A stretch of 64,000 nt of DNA from Nitrosopumilus oxyclinae (lineage in GTDB: Archaea > Thermoproteota > Nitrososphaeria > Nitrososphaerales > Nitrosopumilaceae), in contig NZ_CP026994.1 in assembly GCF_013407165.1 (NCBI RefSeq), positions 186,001-250,000 on the forward strand, given 5' to 3'. Shown one piece after another: positions 60,467-64,000 of this stretch; position 1 is the stretch's first letter, and every line of letters starts with the position of its first letter. Below the pieces are notes generated by a model. The model did not search any database. It saw nothing but the letters and a program-made list of their open reading frames with translations, and was not told the DNA's origin. The translations under genes and the position numbers were made by a program.

Positions 60467-61270
60467 ATGTCTGAGGAGAAAAAAGAATCTAAAGTTGAAG
60501 CAAAATCTACTGACGATTCAACATCTAAAAAGTCATCTACAGATGAAACTGTAAGTTTAGAATCTAAAGCAACAGAAAAAGCAATATCCAAAACTGAAGT
60601 TGCAGACGTAGCAGTTGAAGAAGCAGAAATTGTTGTAAAAGATGCTATTGATGAAGTTAAAGTTGCCCAAGTTAAGGTGGCAGAAGAAGCAACATCAAAA
60701 GCTGAAGCTGCAGCTAAAGCAGTTGAAGAAGCAGAAATGGCAGTAAAAGAGGCCCTCGCTAAAGCAAATGCAGCAAAAGCAGAAGCCGAAGCAGCAGCTG
60801 AAGAAGAATACAAAGCAATAGCAGCTGAAGTAAAAGCAGATGCTGCTGCAAAATCAGATTACACATTCAAGAGACAAGGTGAAGAAATTTTTAGACGAGA
60901 TATGGGTGAGCCTGAATTTTGGTTAGATAAAAAAGACCGTTTCCCAAGACCTATTCTTTCAGCAGATGAACAGGAATCACTTACTAGAATAGCTGAAATT
61001 CCACAGGATCAAACTCCTGCATATGTTCCTCAACATGTTCTTAGTCCCGAATTTGCTGGTGTTTCAAATTATGAACGTGGAGTTGGTTCATTCCTAGAAG
61101 AAATGAAACAGAAACTTGAACAATTAAAAAATAATCCTGATCCAGACGAAAAAGAAATTAAAGAAACAGAGAATCAAATTATTTACTTGGAATCTTTACA
61201 TGAAAATTTCTATTTAGGGATGAATGTTTTTAGAACTGCCAAAGGTGGTCGGGACAAGATTAAAGCATAG
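60467..61270 (+). CDS. Ala/Glu/Lys-rich coiled-coil protein
   Basis: 267 residues. The first 130 are low-complexity Ala/Glu/Lys/Val sequence forming a long charged helix (VEEAEIVVKDAIDEVKVAQ, then EAAAKAVEEAEMAVKEAL). The second half is a conserved-looking domain with FKRQGEEIFRRDMGEPEFWL, a Pro-rich stretch and a final coiled coil. No membrane segment. The ATG at 60467 is taken; its stop touches the GTG of the GluTR-like gene, so the two proteins are made together. Function not recognised. Confidence 0.65.
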   Translation: MSEEKKESKVEAKSTDDSTSKKSSTDETVSLESKATEKAISKTEVADVAVEEAEIVVKDAIDEVKVAQVKVAEEATSKAEAAAKAVEEAEMAVKEALAKANAAKAEAEAAAEEEYKAIAAEVKADAAAKSDYTFKRQGEEIFRRDMGEPEFWLDKKDRFPRPILSADEQESLTRIAEIPQDQTPAYVPQHVLSPEFAGVSNYERGVGSFLEEMKQKLEQLKNNPDPDEKEIKETENQIIYLESLHENFYLGMNVFRTAKGGRDKIKA

Positions 61271-62356
61271 GTGAATGATTTGAGTCAAATCTCTTTTGAT
61301 GTAATAAATGCACGAGTAACTTTCAAAAATGTTCCAATTCATACAATATCCAAATTTACTTTCAAAGATGTTCCTGCAGCATGTGCAGAATTTAAAAAAA
61401 TACCTGGTGTTGAAGAATGTATTATTATTCAAACTGCAACTAGAGTAGAAATATTTACAGTAAGTAATGTTGAAACTGATGATTCTCCTGATGCAAGAAG
61501 AGCAGAAGGTAAAGCACTTGTTTTAAATCAAGTTAAAGATACTTGGGTATCTCTGTCATCATTAGAACAAATTGACATAGATCACTTTGATCAAACACTT
61601 GAAGTTTACAAGGGAGATGATGTTTATTTGAATCTATTAAGACTCGCATCTGGATTGGATTCGTTAGTTGTTGGATGGCAAAGTGTTTTTGATGATATTG
61701 TAAAGGCCTTAACGGATGCAAAGAATGCGGGTGTTTCAGGTAATATTCTCAATAAATTATTTGAAAGTGTTATTAGATTAGCTACTAGGATGAGAGATAC
61801 TACTGGTATTGCAAAAGATGTTGTCTCATTAGGTGATGTTGCAGTAAAACTTGTTGATGAAAAAGCAGGTCTTGATTCCAAAAAGAAAGTGTTGATAATT
61901 GGTACTGGTGAGCCTGCAGCTATGCTTGCAAAAACTTTGAGTAAAAAAGAAATTCCTTTTGATGTTGCAAGTCGAAGTTTAGAGCGTGCTACTGGATTTT
62001 CAACAATTCTTGGAGGAACCCCTGTTGATTTCAATGATGTTTTAATAGGATTTGATAAATACGACATTATTTTTGTTGCAACAACTTGTGATTATTTCTT
62101 AATTACATATGATCGAATTCGATTAGTTATGGAAGAAAAGAAAAAAGGTACGCTCATTTTAGATTTATCAGAACCACGAACTGTTGATGAGGGAATTACA
62201 GCACTACCTGGAATCAAATTATTGTTCCGAGATCAAATAGCAGAACTTTATGAAGAAAGCGTAAAAGCTAGAGTGGGTATTGTTCCTGCAGTAGAGAAAA
62301 TCATAGAAAAAGAACTACCTGTTTTATCTGCTAGAATGAAAAGATTGGACGCTTAA
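61271..62356 (+). CDS. glutamyl-tRNA reductase homologue lacking catalytic residues
   Basis: 361 residues aligned with GluTR (HemA) in order: N-terminal catalytic-type domain, LRLASGLDSLVVG, the helix FESVIRLATRMRDTTGI, and the Rossmann domain KKVLIIGTGEPAAMLAKTL. Key residues differ. The TCNR motif with the active Cys is TATR; the catalytic His before the LASGLDS segment is Tyr (VYLNLLRLASGLDS); and the GExQI segment is GWQSV. It should not catalyse the usual reaction, so a repurposed or regulatory role is inferred. The GTG start directly follows the stop of the coiled-coil gene. Confidence 0.75.
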   Translation: MNDLSQISFDVINARVTFKNVPIHTISKFTFKDVPAACAEFKKIPGVEECIIIQTATRVEIFTVSNVETDDSPDARRAEGKALVLNQVKDTWVSLSSLEQIDIDHFDQTLEVYKGDDVYLNLLRLASGLDSLVVGWQSVFDDIVKALTDAKNAGVSGNILNKLFESVIRLATRMRDTTGIAKDVVSLGDVAVKLVDEKAGLDSKKKVLIIGTGEPAAMLAKTLSKKEIPFDVASRSLERATGFSTILGGTPVDFNDVLIGFDKYDIIFVATTCDYFLITYDRIRLVMEEKKKGTLILDLSEPRTVDEGITALPGIKLLFRDQIAELYEESVKARVGIVPAVEKIIEKELPVLSARMKRLDA

Positions 62357-62361
62357 ATCTT

Positions 62362-62529
62362 CTATATTCCTTGTTTTCTTAAGAGGAATTGCATAACTGC
62401 TTCTTTAGAATAATCTATTCCATGCTCTTCATCTGTGTGTTTTCTAAATTCGTCAATAACTGACTCTGTTTCTCCCTCAGATACAAAATCACACTCAAAC
62501 CCATAATCATTACACTTGAGTTTTGTCAT
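62362..62529 (-). CDS. DUF1059 family small protein
   Basis: About 55 residues from the ATG at 62529: MTKLKCNDYGFECDFVSEG with the typical Cys pair, then VIDEFRKHTDEEHGI. DUF1059 proteins are small, often archaeal, of unknown function; the Cys/His pattern suggests metal binding. A TATA-like TTATATT lies about 25 nt upstream of 62529, so the longer frame to 62550 is not preferred. It converges with the GluTR-like gene (5-nt gap). Confidence 0.82.
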   Translation of the reverse strand: MTKLKCNDYGFECDFVSEGETESVIDEFRKHTDEEHGIDYSKEAVMQFLLRKQGI

Positions 62530-62633
62530 ATCTTTGTGAAAAATTATCAATATAAAAATCCACAGGTAAGTTATTTGAAATGAGTTACATCAGAAATCTC
62601 TAAGAGAAAAATTGACTAAAATTAATTGAATTT

Positions 62634-63476
62634 CTATCCGTATGATTCGAACTTGATACCAAAGCTTCCATCTGGTTTCTTTTCATGCTCAGTAACAAAT
62701 CCTTTTGGACCTAGGTGTTCAATTACCCCATCAATTGTTCCTTGATACCCACAAATGTAGATGATGGTATTATCTGGCGTTAATTCTTCTCCTACCATTT
62801 CTTCAACAGGTGATAATCCTGATTTTTTATCCGGCTTGAAGAATGATTCAACTCTGCCTACATGACCATTCCAAGATCTATTGAAAAATTCTTTTGGTCT
62901 ACTAATTGCTGCTCTATATCGAAAATTCCATTTATCCCTACCTTTTTTCTCACTTTCTAATTCTAAATCTGTTAATAGTCGTTTGTAGCTTAACTCATCG
63001 ACATAACTTGCCCCATGAAGAATAACTACTTCTCGTTTATCATTGGTATCGTGAAAATGCTTTGCAAATGCAATGAATGGTGCTAAACCTGTGCCTCCAC
63101 CTACACAAATTATTCTTCTGTTATCTTTTTGTCCGTTAGGTAACTTGTCACTAATTTGCAATGCAGCTCCAGTTGGATCTCCGAGAGATACTTCATCACC
63201 AACACTTAGATAAAATAATTCAGTAGTTACACGACCTGGAAGTGGTTTTCTTACCCATCTAATTACAAATTCAAAATAATCTCTATTTTCTGCATGTGAT
63301 GCAATAGAATATGCTCTTCTGACAACTTTTTTTTCTGCAGGAATTGGAAGACCTATCGTCAAAAATTGACCTGTCTTGTATTCTGGCATTCCTTTTTCTG
63401 GAACTAATCTGATAATTACCAGATCTTCTTTAAGTAACTCCCTATAGACGACTTTTGCTTTCATCTCAGTTACCAT
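62634..63476 (-). CDS. ferredoxin-NADP reductase-like flavoprotein 2
   Basis: 280-residue paralogue of the protein at 48692-49537, with RRAYSIASHAENRDY, WVRKPLPGR, CVGGGTGLAPFIAF and CGYQGTIDGVI at matching places. The main differences are in the FAD-side loop after the first domain (LGDPTGAAL versus WLKPTGRAL) and near the C-terminus. An AAATATATTT box lies about 26 nt before the ATG at 63476. Two copies suggest distinct ferredoxin partners or conditions. Confidence 0.88.
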   Translation of the reverse strand: MVTEMKAKVVYRELLKEDLVIIRLVPEKGMPEYKTGQFLTIGLPIPAEKKVVRRAYSIASHAENRDYFEFVIRWVRKPLPGRVTTELFYLSVGDEVSLGDPTGAALQISDKLPNGQKDNRRIICVGGGTGLAPFIAFAKHFHDTNDKREVVILHGASYVDELSYKRLLTDLELESEKKGRDKWNFRYRAAISRPKEFFNRSWNGHVGRVESFFKPDKKSGLSPVEEMVGEELTPDNTIIYICGYQGTIDGVIEHLGPKGFVTEHEKKPDGSFGIKFESYG

Positions 63477-63608
63477 ACAAGAAGTTTTTTCCTGACTTTG
63501 GTTAAATATATTTCTCTTAGTATCTAACTTGTGAGATCTATTAGAAACCCAGAAATGTCAATAATTTATCAAACTGTTCATGATTTTTCAATTTTTTATT
63601 CTAAAAAT

Positions 63609-64000
63609 TTAACTATTGATTTGTGACATTATTTCATCAAGAATTTCTTGATTTGCAGCAGCAATGAAAGAAACTCTTGTTTCATAACTTAGATCTGTAT
63701 CAAGTGGATTCAAATTTGCATCTAGTAACATTCCTCCTGCCTCTTTAACAATTACATATCCTGCTGCAATATCTTGAATTCTAATTTTATTTCTTAAATC
63801 AATAAAAATATCCATTAGTCCTCTTGCAAACATTGCCATTTCAAGTGCATTTGCACCAAAATGTCTAGTATGATTATAATTTTCAAAAATTGGATGTAAT
63901 TTATTCATTAATTCAATTGATGAGCCTGATGTGTTAATTCCAACTATTTTGTAGATTGGATCTTTTTTATGAACTTTAATTTGTTTATTGTTATAAAATG
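63609..64000 (-). CDS. inositol monophosphatase / FBPase-family protein, N-terminus beyond window
   Basis: The frame stays open to the window edge; only the C-terminal 130 or so residues are visible. They contain GINTSGSSIEL, FARGLMDIFID and QDIAAGYVIVKEAGGMLLD, the second metal-binding motif of the IMPase fold with its Asp (family form W/QDxAAG). Archaeal members dephosphorylate inositol-1-P or fructose-1,6-bisphosphate. The sub-function cannot be set from this fragment. Confidence 0.82.
   Translation of the reverse strand, partial: FYNNKQIKVHKKDPIYKIVGINTSGSSIELMNKLHPIFENYNHTRHFGANALEMAMFARGLMDIFIDLRNKIRIQDIAAGYVIVKEAGGMLLDANLNPLDTDLSYETRVSFIAAANQEILDEIMSQINS

Noticed and set aside
60454-60813. 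Ala/Ser-rich frame opposite the coiled-coil protein
   Set aside because: Antisense shadow of Ala/Glu repeat codons.

Overview
The window is an AT-rich chromosomal segment of an ammonia-oxidising-type Thaumarchaeon (Nitrososphaerota), most like Nitrosopumilus. The evidence is archaeal: ribosomal proteins L7Ae, S28e, L24e and L37e, aIF5B, aIF6, RfcS, MCM/GINS, Hel308, Alba and an Sm-like protein. Sulfolobus-type ferredoxins and many secreted proteins with Cys modules, NHL/FN3 domains or Met-rich sequence also fit. Most genes have a TATA box centred about 26 nt before the start codon and no Shine-Dalgarno, so they look leaderless. Genes are tightly packed on both strands. Both window ends cut a gene: a signal peptidase at 1 and an inositol-monophosphatase-type gene at 64000.

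Region by region. 1-9900: signal peptidase, three zinc-ribbon proteins around a thioredoxin, a cyclic amidohydrolase, a Met-rich secreted protein, Pcm, RpiA, L37e/Sm protein, a creatininase-family protein and a PurU-like deformylase. 9900-14950: GlmM-type mutase, then the operon L7Ae-S28e-L24e-Ndk-aIF5B. 14990-19470: two large secreted proteins sharing a roughly 49-residue repeat, duplicated almost perfectly at DNA level. 19500-29230: archease, dehydrogenase, DedA, DUF72, histidine kinase, UDG, nitroreductase and a five-unit Cys-repeat secreted protein. 29300-34850: nuclease, Kazal-like protein, a run of very small zinc and membrane proteins, aldo/keto reductase and a MESH1-like hydrolase. 34940-50680: HisS, aIF6, two ferredoxins, RfcS, the operon GINS-MCM-Hel308-GlcNAc-1-P-transferase, a nucleotide-sugar operon with IlvE, an FNR-type reductase, HEAT protein and Alba. 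50700-54850: the one accessory patch, holding a PEP-mutase-family lyase, a PadR regulator with a tandem palindromic operator, a HicB-like/HicA-like pair, an IS6-like transposase with a SWIM finger, an AbrB-like protein, a long DNA/RNA hairpin and an RHH-like gene with a perfect Shine-Dalgarno. 54989-64000: succinate dehydrogenase operon, DUF59 protein, ArgH, tRNAs, a coiled-coil protein coupled to a GluTR homologue lacking its catalytic residues, a second FNR-type reductase and the partial phosphatase.

How the genes fit together: the core is information processing (translation, replication, tRNAs), central metabolism (SDH, ferredoxins and their likely reductases, ArgH, IlvE, RpiA, Ndk) and surface glycan supply (GlmM, GlcNAc-1-P transferase, sugar dehydrogenase/acetyltransferase). 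The most unusual observations are the GluTR-like protein without active-site residues, the near-identical repeats in adjacent secreted proteins, a possible L7Ae kink-turn over its own ribosome-binding site, a structured-RNA candidate with mutually exclusive hairpins at 24078-24190, and the small regulatory/mobile patch at 51.6-54.9 kb.
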